From: Glaciecola punicea ACAM 611
GTDB lineage: Bacteria; Pseudomonadota; Gammaproteobacteria; Enterobacterales; Alteromonadaceae
Reading direction: 5' to 3'
Length of the DNA stretch: 64,000 bases
NCBI RefSeq assembly: GCF_000252165.1
Contig: NZ_BAET01000006.1
Coordinates: forward strand, 62,001-126,000
Shown here piece by piece: positions 1 to 10,384 of this stretch (position 1 is its first letter; each line of letters begins with the position of its first letter). Below the pieces are notes generated by a model. The model had not been told where the DNA came from and searched no databases. It was given only the letters and a program-made list of their open reading frames with translations. The translations under genes and the position numbers were made by a program.

Positions 1-355
1 GCTCACCGTGCGCCGATACTGAAAAGTGATGATTATTTGCGGCAACAATAGCACCCGTTTTAACACCCGTCACAATGTTGGTTTTTATGTTTCTAAAACT
101 GCGCGCCATAATCCACTGGTGCCGTTGGGATTCATTGAAGTGTAAGTCAAAAGGTGAGTTTAAAACGGCTTCTTGCAGCAGGATTAGGTTTTTATTGCGC
201 ACTAGACTAACAAAGTCTTCCTGCCAGCCTTTCTTTTTGCACTTAAACACGTTCCACAGTAACACGTTTATATTAGGACCCATTATCCGCTTAGAAGCAC
301 TGCCCATAATTTTCAGAGACTCAACTTTACTGTAACGACTTTTCAGAATGAGCAT
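1..355 (-). CDS. Endonuclease/exonuclease/phosphatase (EEP) family protein, partial
   Basis: This minus-strand reading frame runs off the left edge of the window, so only its N-terminal ~118 codons are present. From the ATG at 307 or 355 it reads through a segment with the EEP-fold opening LLWNVFKCKKKGWQEDF and then LILLQEA, the pattern of DNase I-like metal phosphoesterases in which Asn and Glu bind the metal. An in-frame TAG sits just before the ATG at 355. In-frame ATGs at 307 and 283 are alternatives, and none has a strong ribosome binding site. It follows the cardiolipin synthase gene by about 50 nt on the same strand, so co-transcription is plausible. Substrate is unknown. The family call rests on the N-terminal motif only. 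Confidence 0.62.
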   Translation of the reverse strand, partial: MLILKSRYSKVESLKIMGSASKRIMGPNINVLLWNVFKCKKKGWQEDFVSLVRNKNLILLQEAVLNSPFDLHFNESQRHQWIMARSFRNIKTNIVTGVKTGAIVAANNHHFSVSAHGE

Positions 356-407
356 TTGGGCCTATAAATAGCGCTGCACTTTGATCATATAATGCATACG
401 CACGGAG

Positions 408-1868
408 TTAAAGATAGGGTGAAAATAAACGGAACAAGTTGTTGCGCACTTTCTTATAGATAGGCAACGCATTAATTTCACTCTTATTAACAAGGGCTGC
501 GTTTTGTCTTTTTACATCAAACAGAGCCGTTAATTTCGCGTTAAGATCGGCGTCAAAACATTCTAAGTTAATTTCAAAATTAAACTCTAGGCTCCTCGCA
601 TCCCAGTTACTCGAGCCTATAAAGGACCAAATATCGTCAATCATGACAGCTTTGCTATGGTCAAAGGGCCTGTTGTTTGTATAAATTTTTATCCCATGCT
701 GAATAATTCTTGAAAAGTTAGCCTCCATTACCCAATTTATAAATGGAATGTTGCTATTGCCAGGCACAATAATTTCAATTGACACACCGCGCAGCGCCGC
801 AGCGTGCAAAGACGTCATAAGTGATTGATCAGGAATAAAATAAGGCGTTATGATTTTTACACTTTTTTGCGCACATACCAGCGCGTTAATTAATGTCCAC
901 TTTACTTGGTTGTGGTTTTCATCAGGGCCGTCTTGTACTACTCTGCTAAGCACCGAATTATTACTTAACTGCATGGGGGTAGGTGCACTTGGATCATATT
1001 GAGGGAACTGAATTTTCTCTCTGGTCGCAAAAAACCAATCTTCAACAAAGACCTGACTAATTTGATCGATCACTGGGCCGGTGACCTTAAATTGGACGTC
1101 GTCAATAGGTTTTTTCGCAGACTTAACCACATTATTTTTACTGATGTTCATTCCGCCGATGTAGGCAAGCTCGCCGTCTATACAGAGTGTTTTTCTATGA
1201 TTTCGTAAGTTGATAAAGCGAATGCTAGTGAGCGAAATTGCAGGTAAAAAACGCGCGGTTGTGACACCGAGTTTTTTTAACGCGCGGTCAGATTTATGCC
1301 AGCTGTATCGAATACCTATCCCATCAAGTAGCACTTTTACGGTTACCCCCCGCTGCTGCGCCTTAGCTAAAGCGTTAACAAACTGCTGCCCCAGTGAATC
1401 ACAGTCAAATATATAACTGGACAACACAACGTAGCGTTTTGCGCGATTAATGGATTGGATCATTTCAGGGTAAGCAGCGTCACCATTAATAAGCGGCTCA
1501 ACGGTATTGCCGGCTAAATGACTGAGCGGATGAATGGTATAGCCTGAAATGATCGCGCTATGCCAATGTCTGGGTAGCCAATGAAATTTAATAGTGGTTT
1601 CTTCTTGGCGAAGATCCTCTTTCAGCTCTGGTGGGTGTTCTTTTTGTGCCAAACGCTTAATGCGGTTTATGCCAAACAGCCAATAAAACATGCCGCCTAG
1701 CACAGGAGACAGTATTACGAGACTAATCCACGCCAATGATGTGCGTTCATTTTCTTTAAAGAGCAGCACGTGAACTGATGTAAGAAAAGAAAAGCTTATA
1801 TGCAAAATTACCGTTATGGTTACCCAGTGAACGGTGGTCAATTGCAGTATCGCTTCAAACATTTGCAT
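408..1868 (-). CDS. cls: Cardiolipin synthase (phospholipase D family)
   Basis: Predicted inner-membrane enzyme that condenses two phosphatidylglycerol molecules to cardiolipin plus glycerol. The 486-residue protein has the family layout: two N-terminal membrane segments (about residues 13-35 and 45-66) and two phospholipase D HKD motifs. The first has H224, K226 and D231 (HRKTLCID followed by GGMN). The second has H404, K406 and D411 (HSKAVMID followed by GSSNWDARS). Length matches ClsA-type enzymes. The first ATG (1868) and a second two codons later are equally possible starts. The EEP-family gene follows at once, and a TonB-dependent receptor precedes it across a hairpin. Confidence 0.9.
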   Translation of the reverse strand: MQMFEAILQLTTVHWVTITVILHISFSFLTSVHVLLFKENERTSLAWISLVILSPVLGGMFYWLFGINRIKRLAQKEHPPELKEDLRQEETTIKFHWLPRHWHSAIISGYTIHPLSHLAGNTVEPLINGDAAYPEMIQSINRAKRYVVLSSYIFDCDSLGQQFVNALAKAQQRGVTVKVLLDGIGIRYSWHKSDRALKKLGVTTARFLPAISLTSIRFINLRNHRKTLCIDGELAYIGGMNISKNNVVKSAKKPIDDVQFKVTGPVIDQISQVFVEDWFFATREKIQFPQYDPSAPTPMQLSNNSVLSRVVQDGPDENHNQVKWTLINALVCAQKSVKIITPYFIPDQSLMTSLHAAALRGVSIEIIVPGNSNIPFINWVMEANFSRIIQHGIKIYTNNRPFDHSKAVMIDDIWSFIGSSNWDARSLEFNFEINLECFDADLNAKLTALFDVKRQNAALVNKSEINALPIYKKVRNNLFRLFSPYL

Positions 1869-1921
1869 ATAATCTAACTCGAATTTGTAATACTAAATTT
1901 ACGACTAACAGCAACCGCGGC

Positions 1922-1950
1922 TGCCGCTCGTATTCATGTGGCGAGCGGCA
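1922..1950. terminator. Perfect 9-bp hairpin between receptor and cls genes
   Basis: TGCCGCTCG (1922-1930) pairs perfectly with CGAGCGGCA (1942-1950) around an 11-nt loop. It lies 50 nt past the stop of the minus-strand receptor gene and upstream of cls. No T-run follows on either strand, so a factor-assisted terminator or an mRNA-stabilising hairpin fits better than a classic intrinsic terminator. Confidence 0.5.
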
Positions 1951-2003
1951 TTATTACACATCTGGGTAAGTGTTACTTTACTCTTAAAAAGCTTATTATA
2001 ATT

Positions 2004-3869
2004 CTACCAGCGGTAGGTAGCACTGAGCGTGTATTGTTCTCCTCGCCCAGGCGTGCCGGGAATCTCTTCGAAAGCTTCATTCCAAAGATTGTCTGCTGCC
2101 AGCATAATATCTAGGCCTGTAAACTGTTCAGGTGATATTTTTACTGTAAGGTGTGTGAATAAAGCGTCGTCCTCACCGTTTCGTAGGGTGTTTTCTTGCT
2201 GTTTACGCCACTCGTTATCAATACGAACTTCAATCATATTAGCAGGACGCCAGATAATCCCTAAGGTTACGCGGTGGTCGGGGAAGTTCAATGCATAAAA
2301 GCTAGCATCGATATCAGCAGTGCCATAGTCTTCTGATTTATCAAGGAAGGTATAGCTGGTGATTATTTGTGCATTATCTAAACGTTTTATGGCAAGTAGC
2401 TCTAAGCCTAAAGTTTTTATATCGACCGAGTTTGCTGAGCGCGCAGAGCTTGAATTAAGGCTATACGTCCAATCGGTCAAATCATCATCTTGTCGATAAA
2501 AAATCGCAGAATCAAGACGCCAAGTGTCTCTTTCTAATGCCAAGCCTACTTCAAGGTTTTCAGTCTTTTCTCGCGCAAGATTATAGTTACTTCTGAATAA
2601 GCCACCGGTGTCACTGCCGCCAATAGCGGTATAACCAGGGACTTGGCTGGCTTGGGCATAAGAAAGATAGACCGTTTGAGAAGTATCGTCAGCATTTATT
2701 GTGTTCAAGCTTATATCGCCAATTAGTGACGTTTGTGAGCTATCGCGGTTGGTGTCGTCAAAAGCAGCGCCGAGACGATAAGTTAACTGTTGGTCATTGT
2801 TTAAATCCATCGTGTACTCAGGCAACACACTGACCTTATAATAATGACGAGAGGTAAAGTTATTTTCAAGCGTGGTTGATTTAATACCGTCTGCTATAAA
2901 CTGCGCTGAATAATTAAGCGCAAAAGACGCAGTTTGGGCATGGCGACCAGACACGGCTACCGATTTAACATCAGTCTCGTGAAACGCTTCGAAAATATCA
3001 GGGTTTTCACGCGACAAAACATAATGCCCGTTGTGACGGCGGTAATAAGCGGAAACTTCAAAGGTGCTTTCTTGTGCGTAGAATTGTTTATGATTAAGTA
3101 TTAATAGTCGCGCGTCTAGGTCCTCAGTTTCATTGAAATTAAAGGGTGTGTACATGTTTGGCCAACCAAAGAATTTTTCTTGGGTGCCAAAAAACAGGTC
3201 AGTTTGTGACTGCGGCCCAACTAGCTGAATACGACCAGAGGCCCGCTGAAAATCGTGGTCACCGTTGTCTATAGTGCCGTTGCTTTGGGAGCGTGAGAAC
3301 TCAACTTCTAAACCGATAGTCCAATCGTTGACGTCACCTAGTGCCAAAACCACACCGCTGTAAATTCGCTGTAAATTAAAGTTGTTATTACCCGCGCCAA
3401 TAGAAACGCTACCTGCGGTTTTTATGGGGATCCAGTCGCGAGAAACAGTGCCTACTGAGCTGTTAACACCGACAAGCGCGTTGTCTGCACCTGTTAGCAC
3501 GTTCGCGTCACTAAGCATTTCTTGAGCAATAGGAATTTCCGCAAAATAATGCCCGGTTTGTGGGTCAAATAAGGTCGCGCTGCCTATTCTAAAGCCCGTA
3601 TTTTCGAAAATACCGCCACGGATGGTCACATCGGCTTGCGCTTCTGCCATATTGCGCGACTGCAGGTCAACGCGTGGGTCGTATTCTAAATTTGAAACTA
3701 GTGAACCAAAGGTTCCCACAGGCTTATTGTTCGCAGTTGCTGAACCGGTAACCGTAATTTTCTCAATTTGACTTACTTCATTGCTATTGCCAGGCTCATC
3801 AATTGCCGATGAAAAAGTCGATACACTTAATAACAAAGCAGGCAGAGCGACTTGTACAACTCGAATCAT
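2004..3869 (-). CDS. TonB-dependent receptor
   Basis: Predicted outer-membrane, TonB-energised transporter of 621 residues. It has a signal peptide (cleavage near the A-I-D after about residue 22), a short N-terminal stretch with ITVTGSA typical of the region just before the plug, a plug carrying ADVTIRGGIFENTGFRIG (about 80-100), and a beta-barrel of alternating aromatic strands ending in YTLSATYRW, the C-terminal aromatic signature for Bam-dependent insertion. It is shorter than siderophore receptors and nearer in size to BtuB-type receptors, but the ligand cannot be read from sequence. AGAGAAC precedes the ATG at good spacing. No Fur or Pho box was seen upstream. Confidence 0.85.
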   Translation of the reverse strand: MIRVVQVALPALLLSVSTFSSAIDEPGNSNEVSQIEKITVTGSATANNKPVGTFGSLVSNLEYDPRVDLQSRNMAEAQADVTIRGGIFENTGFRIGSATLFDPQTGHYFAEIPIAQEMLSDANVLTGADNALVGVNSSVGTVSRDWIPIKTAGSVSIGAGNNNFNLQRIYSGVVLALGDVNDWTIGLEVEFSRSQSNGTIDNGDHDFQRASGRIQLVGPQSQTDLFFGTQEKFFGWPNMYTPFNFNETEDLDARLLILNHKQFYAQESTFEVSAYYRRHNGHYVLSRENPDIFEAFHETDVKSVAVSGRHAQTASFALNYSAQFIADGIKSTTLENNFTSRHYYKVSVLPEYTMDLNNDQQLTYRLGAAFDDTNRDSSQTSLIGDISLNTINADDTSQTVYLSYAQASQVPGYTAIGGSDTGGLFRSNYNLAREKTENLEVGLALERDTWRLDSAIFYRQDDDLTDWTYSLNSSSARSANSVDIKTLGLELLAIKRLDNAQIITSYTFLDKSEDYGTADIDASFYALNFPDHRVTLGIIWRPANMIEVRIDNEWRKQQENTLRNGEDDALFTHLTVKISPEQFTGLDIMLAADNLWNEAFEEIPGTPGRGEQYTLSATYRW

Positions 3870-4415
3870 GTTAATGTTCTCTTTTTACGCTGTTAGACCT
3901 ATTAATACGAACGATTATTTTTCCGCTGCCTCACCCATCCATATGGGCAACCAGCATAAAACGTCATTCTCTATATTGGTGCTATCCAAAAGGGGGGGGT
4001 AATATATAGGAACAAGAATTTTATTGCCAATAATGACACTATTCTCGCCTATTGTGTTTATCATTTAGCCGCTTTCATTTAAATCTAACGCAAATCAGGC
4101 TCATTGTGCTCGACTATCTTTGTCTGCATACACACCGAGTCAAGGTAAAGATATTGAAAAATGAAACATTACTTGGTGAATTGGATGCTTACCGGTAGAG
4201 ACGTATCGCTCAATACGCAACGGTGACAGGTTCAGATACTGCTAGTAGCAGCCACTGCTTACGACTACACTACGACATGGCGTGATGTAATCGATTTGCA
4301 AATAACGTACTTAATTAACTTTGGATTCTTCTCCCAAGTAGTGTAGGTTTCTATGTGGTCTATCATCATGTTGCTAATAAACGCGGCATGAAACAGCAAA
4401 TTAAAAAGGAAACCC
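3870..4415. other. Long divergent intergenic region
   Basis: This 546-nt gap separates the minus-strand receptor from the plus-strand amidohydrolases and must hold both promoters. It contains a run of eight G at 3992-3999 and small imperfect hairpins, for example CTGCTAGTAGCAG near 4240. I found no convincing coding frame, RNA gene or recognised operator. Confidence 0.5.
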
Positions 4416-5702
4416 ATGAATACACGTAAAAAGCTATTGCTAGGTGTGGTGTCGCTGATGGCGAGCATGTCACTCGTGCATGCAAATGAGGCTAACATTA
4501 CCGCCTTCACCAACGCTGATCTGCTACCCATTACTAGCGCGCCAATAGAAGGCGGCACCATTGTGCTTAAAGACGGTAAAATTCACGCTATTGGCAAAGA
4601 CATCGCTATTCCAAGTGGTGCGACCATTATTGACGCAACTGGTAAAGTCATCATGCCAGGTATTGTTGATACGCACAGCCACCTTGGCGCCGCTGGCGAC
4701 ATCAATGAGCGTTCAAAGAAAGTTAATCCAGAAATGCGTGTTCTAGACAGCTTCAACCCAGCCGACCCCCGCATTAAAGTAGCCCTTGCCGGCGGCATAA
4801 CTGTCGCAAATGTGATGCCGGGCAGCGGCAATGTGATTGGCGGGCAAACTATATACATTAAGTTAGCAGGCGATACTGTAGAAGAAATGCTGATACCGGG
4901 CAGCATCGGCGGTATGAAATTTGCCAACGGCACTAATCCAAAGGGTGACAAAGCACCCAATACCCGCATGGCTACAGCAGCCATGGCCCGTGAAGCATTT
5001 TATAATGCCAAGACATATCAAGAAAAGAAAAAAGCCGCCGCCAAAAGTCGAAAAGTAGCACCGCCAGAATTTGATCTTGGCAATGAAGCCATGGTTGAAA
5101 TTCTTGAAGGCAAAAGAATACTGCATTTTCACAGCCACCGCATGGATGATATTGTGACCGTGCTTAGGCTACAAAAAGAGTTTGGCTTTCGCCTTGTTAT
5201 TCAACACGGCACTGAAAGCTATAAACTTGCTGACATGCTCGCAGGCTTAGAAGACGTTTATGTATCGCACATTCTAATTGATAGCCACGGGGGCAAGCAC
5301 GAAACTATGGAGCTTCGCATTGATGGCGCGGCCACCCTTGAAAAAGCAGGCGTAAAACTAGCCTTGCACAGCGACGACGGTGTTATTGACAGCCGTTTTC
5401 TTATTCGCACAGCCGGCCTAGCAATGCGCGGCGGCCTGTCAAGAGAAGGCGCTCTAACGGCGCTCACCATTAACGGTGCACACATGCTTGATATAGCAGA
5501 TCGTGTAGGGTCACTTGAAGTAGGAAAAGATGCAGACTTAGCTATTTTCGATGGCGACCCGCTGTCTGTATACTCAAACGTATTAGAAACGTGGATAAAT
5601 GGAGAACAAGTGTATAACCGCAGTAATCCTAAACATAAACTCTTTGCCACCGGCGGCTATCGCATTAGCGATCGCTACCTTGCACTTGAAGGGGGAGAAT
5701 AA
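4416..5702 (+). CDS. Secreted amidohydrolase, catalytic paralogue
   Basis: Metal-dependent hydrolase of the imidazolonepropionase/dihydroorotase-like superfamily, 428 residues, with an N-terminal signal peptide ending near VHANEA, so probably periplasmic. The beta-1 metal motif is intact (D85-T-H87-S-H89). Further metal or catalytic candidates are the histidines of LHFHSHRMDD, the His of VIQHGTESY and the Asp of LHSDDG. The C-terminal VGSLEVGKDADLAIFDGDP is the usual return to the small beta-sandwich domain. AAGGAAAC precedes the ATG. Its stop is 2 nt before the next, related gene. Members of this group act on cyclic amides, N-acyl amino acids or dipeptides; the substrate here is unknown. Confidence 0.85.
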   Translation: MNTRKKLLLGVVSLMASMSLVHANEANITAFTNADLLPITSAPIEGGTIVLKDGKIHAIGKDIAIPSGATIIDATGKVIMPGIVDTHSHLGAAGDINERSKKVNPEMRVLDSFNPADPRIKVALAGGITVANVMPGSGNVIGGQTIYIKLAGDTVEEMLIPGSIGGMKFANGTNPKGDKAPNTRMATAAMAREAFYNAKTYQEKKKAAAKSRKVAPPEFDLGNEAMVEILEGKRILHFHSHRMDDIVTVLRLQKEFGFRLVIQHGTESYKLADMLAGLEDVYVSHILIDSHGGKHETMELRIDGAATLEKAGVKLALHSDDGVIDSRFLIRTAGLAMRGGLSREGALTALTINGAHMLDIADRVGSLEVGKDADLAIFDGDPLSVYSNVLETWINGEQVYNRSNPKHKLFATGGYRISDRYLALEGGE

Positions 5703-5704
5703 TT

Positions 5705-6913
5705 ATGACTGTATTTAAAGCGATTATCGCGACACTCATTTTTGCCGCATGCGTTTCATTTGCCAGCGCGCAAACTTTTTATATTAAAGCGAACACGCTC
5801 TATACTAGCAGCAATGATGGCGTATTAAACGATGCTGTCATTGTGGTAAAAGATGGCAAAATCGATAAGGTAGGCACAAATATTGAAGTGCCATCTAACG
5901 CCACTGTTATTGAAGCTAAGGTAGTTACCCCAGGTTTAATAGACAGCCACACGGTAGTAGGTGTAAGCGGTGCATACAATGTTGATGCCGACCAAGACGC
6001 CTTTGAGAAGGTTGACAATATGGGCGCGGAATATCGCATTCTAGACAGCTTCAACCCCAATGAAACACTCATCGCACATGCTCGCAAGTTTGGTGTAACT
6101 ACCATTCACGTAACGCCTCAACCCGCGGCGCCTGTTGGCGGCGTAACGGCACTGTTTAAAACATATGGACAAACCGCAGATCAAATGGCCCTGCGCACTG
6201 AAACGGCGATGATGTTCAACCTTGGCGAAGCGCCCAAGTATTTCTTCGGCGATAACATAGGTCCATCAACGCGTATGGCAACAGCGTCTTTAATTCGCGA
6301 GTCTTTATATAAAGCCAAAGCGTGGATACAAGAAGATAAAGATAAACGCAAACCCGACCTTGCAATGGAAGCATTGGCAAAAGTACTATCCGGTGACATA
6401 GATGCGATGTTCACTGCCCACAGAGACTATGATATAGCAACGGCCTTGCGCATCGCTAAGGAATTTGACTTAAAGCCTATTATTAATTACGGCACTGAAG
6501 GCTATCTTATGCGCGATACTCTTAAAGCAGCTGAAGCAACCATAATAACCGCACCTACGATGCAGCGCAGCTCACCCGGTCAAAAAGAGAACGCCTCGCT
6601 TGAAGCCACTCGATTTTTACAAGCCGCGAACATACCTTTTGTGTTTTCTAGCGGCTATGAAGGCTATGTCCCTAAAACACGTGTGTTGCTATGGGAAATG
6701 GCCATTGCCGTTGCAAATGGTTTAGATAGAGAAGCCGCTATTAATGCCGCTACTATTGTACCGGCTAAGCTGTGGGGTGTGAGTAAAAACATTGGTTCTA
6801 TCGAAAAAGGTAAAGACGCCGACCTAGTGCTTTATGACGGTGACCCCTTTGAGTACATTAGCAAAGTTACCGGTGTGTATATTAACGGCGAGCGCGTGAG
6901 CGAAGGCGGCTAA
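5705..6913 (+). CDS. Amidohydrolase-fold protein lacking metal ligands
   Basis: Paralogue of the preceding gene, 402 residues, with a signal peptide ending near ASAQ and the same beta-sandwich plus barrel layout ending in IGSIEKGKDADLVLYDGDP. The catalytic residues of its neighbour are replaced: HSH becomes H82-T-V, VIQHGTESY becomes IINYGTEGY, and LHSDDG becomes FSSGYEG. It therefore probably cannot hold the binuclear metal centre. Translational coupling (2-nt gap) suggests it pairs with the active paralogue as a structural or substrate-binding partner, which is inference. No terminator was recognised after it. Confidence 0.8.
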   Translation: MTVFKAIIATLIFAACVSFASAQTFYIKANTLYTSSNDGVLNDAVIVVKDGKIDKVGTNIEVPSNATVIEAKVVTPGLIDSHTVVGVSGAYNVDADQDAFEKVDNMGAEYRILDSFNPNETLIAHARKFGVTTIHVTPQPAAPVGGVTALFKTYGQTADQMALRTETAMMFNLGEAPKYFFGDNIGPSTRMATASLIRESLYKAKAWIQEDKDKRKPDLAMEALAKVLSGDIDAMFTAHRDYDIATALRIAKEFDLKPIINYGTEGYLMRDTLKAAEATIITAPTMQRSSPGQKENASLEATRFLQAANIPFVFSSGYEGYVPKTRVLLWEMAIAVANGLDREAAINAATIVPAKLWGVSKNIGSIEKGKDADLVLYDGDPFEYISKVTGVYINGERVSEGG

Positions 6914-7201
6914 TAAATTACCGGCAAATGCTACCTACAATAGAGACATTCAACTGAGCCACCAAAAAAACGACTAATCTTTGTCTACTGTATCACTGAG
7001 TATAATTTACAAAGGTTTGCAATTATTACTACTATTTGTCCAATCTATTAATATACGTCACTTGCTCTTGGGTGCTTATGCAGCGATACATATGGCACTG
7101 CAAGACAAAATGATTAGCCGGTCTAAGTCTTGCAACACTCTCCTACTTAGATTAGCAACTATCACTTATTGCCTGAATATTAAACGTCAATGGAGAAATT
7201 C

Positions 7202-8674
7202 ATGAAACCTAAGAACAATGAAACCTTACTAAATTTTATTGACGGCGATTTTGCTGCTAATCAATCGGGTAAAACCTTTGATGTATTTAATCCAGCTACA
7301 GGTGAATTACTTTACGTTGTAGAGGAAGCAGATAAGCATATTCGTGAAATAGCGATTGATAGTGCTAAAAGAGCGTTCAAATTATGGTCGCAAAGGCCTG
7401 CAGTTGAACGAAGTAGAATACTTTTGTGTGCGGTTTCAGAATTACGTAAACGCAATAACGAGCTAGCTCGCATAGAATGTCTTGATACTGGCAAACCGCT
7501 TCAGGAAACTACAGAAGTAGACGTTGCCACGGGGGCTGATGTGCTTGAGTTTTTTGCATGCCTCGCTCCTACGCAAACAGGACAGCAACAAAGCGTAGGC
7601 GATGACTTTTACTACACTCGCAAAGAGCCTTTAGGTATATGTGCTGGCATTGGTGCTTGGAATTATCCACTACAAATAGCGTGTTGGAAATCTGCCCCGG
7701 CGCTGGCAGCTGGTAATACCATGATTTTCAAACCATCAGAAAAAACCCCTCGTGGTGCAACGGAGCTAGCAAAAGTATTTATAGATGCGGGTGTTCCACC
7801 AGGCGTATTCAACGTTGTGCACGGAGAAGCCGAGGTTGGCGCCTGGCTTACCGGCCATAAGGACATTGCAAAAGTGTCTTTTACGGGGGAAGTTGGTACT
7901 GGCCGAAAAGTGATGGAAGGCTCCGCCAGCACACTTAAAGATGTAACGATGGAACTAGGCGGCAAATCGCCCCTGCTAGTGTTCGACGATGCAGACATAG
8001 AAGAAGCTATATCGGGGGCAATGCTTGGCAACTTTTATTCTCAAGGAGAGGTATGCACCAACTGTACACGGGTTTACGTGCATGACGCAATTTATGACAC
8101 GTTTTTAGTGCGGCTAAAAGAGCGCACCGAACAAAATATAATAACAGGCGATCCTCTCGATCTCAGCACAAATTTTGGTGCCATGATTTCAAAAGAACAC
8201 CACGACTTGGTCATGGGCTACATACAAAAAGGCAAATTCGAGGGCGCTAAGCTTCTCACTGGAGGAGATTCGTTTTCTCCCGACAGCGCCCCAAAGGGCT
8301 ATTTTATTCAGCCTACCGTGTTTATAGACTGCACAGACAACATGACAATTTGCCGCGAAGAAATATTTGGGCCAGTAATGAGTGTGCTGCGCTTTTATGA
8401 TGAAGACGAGGTCATCCGTCGTGCTAACGACTCAGCAATGGGATTAGCAGCGGGCGTGATGAGTAAAGATATTCGGCGCGCGCATAGAGTTGCGCAACAA
8501 CTACAAGCGGGGATCTGCTGGATAAACAGCTATGGCACCTCTCCAGCTGAAATGCCTGTTGGAGGCTTTAAAATGTCAGGTGTTGGTAGGGAAAATGGTA
8601 TCGAAACGCTTGACCAATATACTCAAACTAAATCCGTCTATGTGGGCATGATAAAACTTGAAAGCCCGTTTTAA
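7202..8674 (+). CDS. betB: Betaine aldehyde dehydrogenase
   Basis: NAD(P)-dependent aldehyde dehydrogenase oxidising betaine aldehyde to the osmoprotectant glycine betaine. The 490-residue protein has the ALDH NAD-binding region ([13 protein letters not shown], then [11 protein letters not shown]), the catalytic Glu in [12 protein letters not shown] and the nucleophile region with Cys in [13 protein letters not shown] chose the ATG at 7202 because GGAG lies six bases before it; the in-frame ATG at 7190 contains that same GGAG. It is first in the choline operon, 11 nt ahead of betA. No betI repressor gene is present. Confidence 0.92.
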   Translation: MKPKNNETLLNFIDGDFAANQSGKTFDVFNPATGELLYVVEEADKHIREIAIDSAKRAFKLWSQRPAVERSRILLCAVSELRKRNNELARIECLDTGKPLQETTEVDVATGADVLEFFACLAPTQTGQQQSVGDDFYYTRKEPLGICAGIGAWNYPLQIACWKSAPALAAGNTMIFKPSEKTPRGATELAKVFIDAGVPPGVFNVVHGEAEVGAWLTGHKDIAKVSFTGEVGTGRKVMEGSASTLKDVTMELGGKSPLLVFDDADIEEAISGAMLGNFYSQGEVCTNCTRVYVHDAIYDTFLVRLKERTEQNIITGDPLDLSTNFGAMISKEHHDLVMGYIQKGKFEGAKLLTGGDSFSPDSAPKGYFIQPTVFIDCTDNMTICREEIFGPVMSVLRFYDEDEVIRRANDSAMGLAAGVMSKDIRRAHRVAQQLQAGICWINSYGTSPAEMPVGGFKMSGVGRENGIETLDQYTQTKSVYVGMIKLESPF

Positions 8675-8685
8675 GGAGGCAATAT

Positions 8686-10350
8686 ATGAATACCTACGAC
8701 TATATTATAATCGGTGCAGGCTCAGCAGGATGCGTTTTGGCAAATCGTTTAAGTAAAGACGAGAAAAACCGTGTGTTGTTGCTTGAAACCGGCGGCAGCG
8801 ACAAGAGCATTTTCATTCAAATGCCAACGGCACTGTCCATTCCTATGAATAGCGACAAATATGCATGGCAGTTTCATTCTGAACCAGAACCTTACCTTGA
8901 TAATCGTGAAATGCACTGTCCACGTGGCAAAGTATTAGGGGGTTCGTCTTCTATCAACGGCATGGTTTACGTGCGTGGCCATCCCAAAGACTTTGATGAG
9001 TGGGCGGCAAGTGGCGCTAAAAACTGGGGGTATCAACAGTGTTTACCGTATTTTAAACGCGCAGAAGACTGGTATTTAGGTCCTAACACTCACCGAGGCG
9101 GCGATGGCCCATTGGGCATAAATAACGGCAACGAGATGCAAAACCCATTGTACCGCGCGTTCATCAAAGCAGGAAGACAAGCAGGCTATCCTCTTACTGA
9201 TGACTATAACGCAGGTCAGCAAGAGGGTTTTGGTCCCATGCATATGACGGTGAAAGATGGAAAACGTTGCTCAGCATCAAGCGCCTACTTAGACCCAATA
9301 AAAAACCGCAAAAACCTGACTATTTTGACCCACGTAAAGGTTCAAAAAGTACTTATTCAGGGCAAACGTGCAACAGGCGTGCGCTATCTAAAAGCTGGCG
9401 ACATCCTAGAAGCTCATACAAACAACAAAGTTATATTAAGCGCAGGTTCTATCGGTTCGCCGCAGTTGCTGCAGCACTCAGGCATCGGCAATGCAGAGCA
9501 TTTAAAGAGCGTGGGTATCAAACCAATGCATGATTTACCTGGCGTAGGTGAAAACTTGCAGGATCATCTTGAATTTTATTTTCAATACAAGTGCAAACAA
9601 CCCATCACTATTAATGGCAAGTTGGATTTAATTTCAAAGGGAATTATTGGTGCAAAATGGCTCTTTTTCAAAAAAGGTTTGGGTGTAACTAACCACTTTG
9701 AATCTTGCGCTTTTATCCGCTCAAAGGCAGGTGTTGAATGGCCTGACATGCAGTATCACTTCATGCCTGCAGCTATTCGATACGACGGCAAAAAAGCCTT
9801 TGATGGCCATGGTTTTCAGGTGCATGTGGGGCACAATAAGCCTAAAAGCCGTGGCAGTGTGAAAGTAAAATCGTCAGACCCAGACCAGGCTCCTGCAATA
9901 AAGTTTAACTACCTCAAAGAACAGCAAGACATTGAAGGCTTCAGAGCTTGCGTAAGACTAACGCGTGAAATCGTTGCTCAAGATGCGTTTGATGAATACC
10001 GCGGTGGCGAAATTCAGCCCGGCGAGGAAGTCAAAACTGATGACGAAATTGACGCGTTTGTTCGCCAAGCAGTTGAGAGTGCCTACCATCCATCGTGCAG
10101 CTGCAAAATGGGTGAGGATGAAATGGCGGTTGTTGACTCCCAAACCAGAGTCAGAGGATTGGAAGGTCTGCACGTTGTCGATTCATCTATTTTCCCCACT
10201 ATACCTAATGGCAACCTCAACGGTCCGACTATTATGCTCGCCGAAAAAGCGGCAGACATAATTTTAGGCAAGGCGCCATTAGCCGAAGAAGATGTAAGCG
10301 TAACGGTAGACCAAAATTGGAGATCGCAACAGCGTAGTGCAAACCTATAA
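8686..10350 (+). CDS. betA: Choline dehydrogenase (GMC oxidoreductase)
   Basis: FAD-dependent, membrane-associated enzyme that oxidises choline to betaine aldehyde, feeding BetB. The 554 residues start with the Rossmann motif [19 protein letters not shown], followed by GMC signature 1 ([20 protein letters not shown]), GMC signature 2 near [17 protein letters not shown], and the C-terminal flavin loop with [19 protein letters not shown]. The active-site His lies in [20 protein letters not shown] lies close upstream of the ATG, indicating strong translation. It sits between betB and the transporter gene in one transcription unit. Confidence 0.93.
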   Translation: MNTYDYIIIGAGSAGCVLANRLSKDEKNRVLLLETGGSDKSIFIQMPTALSIPMNSDKYAWQFHSEPEPYLDNREMHCPRGKVLGGSSSINGMVYVRGHPKDFDEWAASGAKNWGYQQCLPYFKRAEDWYLGPNTHRGGDGPLGINNGNEMQNPLYRAFIKAGRQAGYPLTDDYNAGQQEGFGPMHMTVKDGKRCSASSAYLDPIKNRKNLTILTHVKVQKVLIQGKRATGVRYLKAGDILEAHTNNKVILSAGSIGSPQLLQHSGIGNAEHLKSVGIKPMHDLPGVGENLQDHLEFYFQYKCKQPITINGKLDLISKGIIGAKWLFFKKGLGVTNHFESCAFIRSKAGVEWPDMQYHFMPAAIRYDGKKAFDGHGFQVHVGHNKPKSRGSVKVKSSDPDQAPAIKFNYLKEQQDIEGFRACVRLTREIVAQDAFDEYRGGEIQPGEEVKTDDEIDAFVRQAVESAYHPSCSCKMGEDEMAVVDSQTRVRGLEGLHVVDSSIFPTIPNGNLNGPTIMLAEKAADIILGKAPLAEEDVSVTVDQNWRSQQRSANL

Positions 10351-10384
10351 GCTTTTATAGTTGATAAATTAAGAGGGAAAACGA

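Noticed and set aside
3992-3999. G8 tract upstream of the first receptor gene as a phase-variation switch
   Set aside because: It lies over 120 nt from the start codon, with no recognisable promoter spacer around it.
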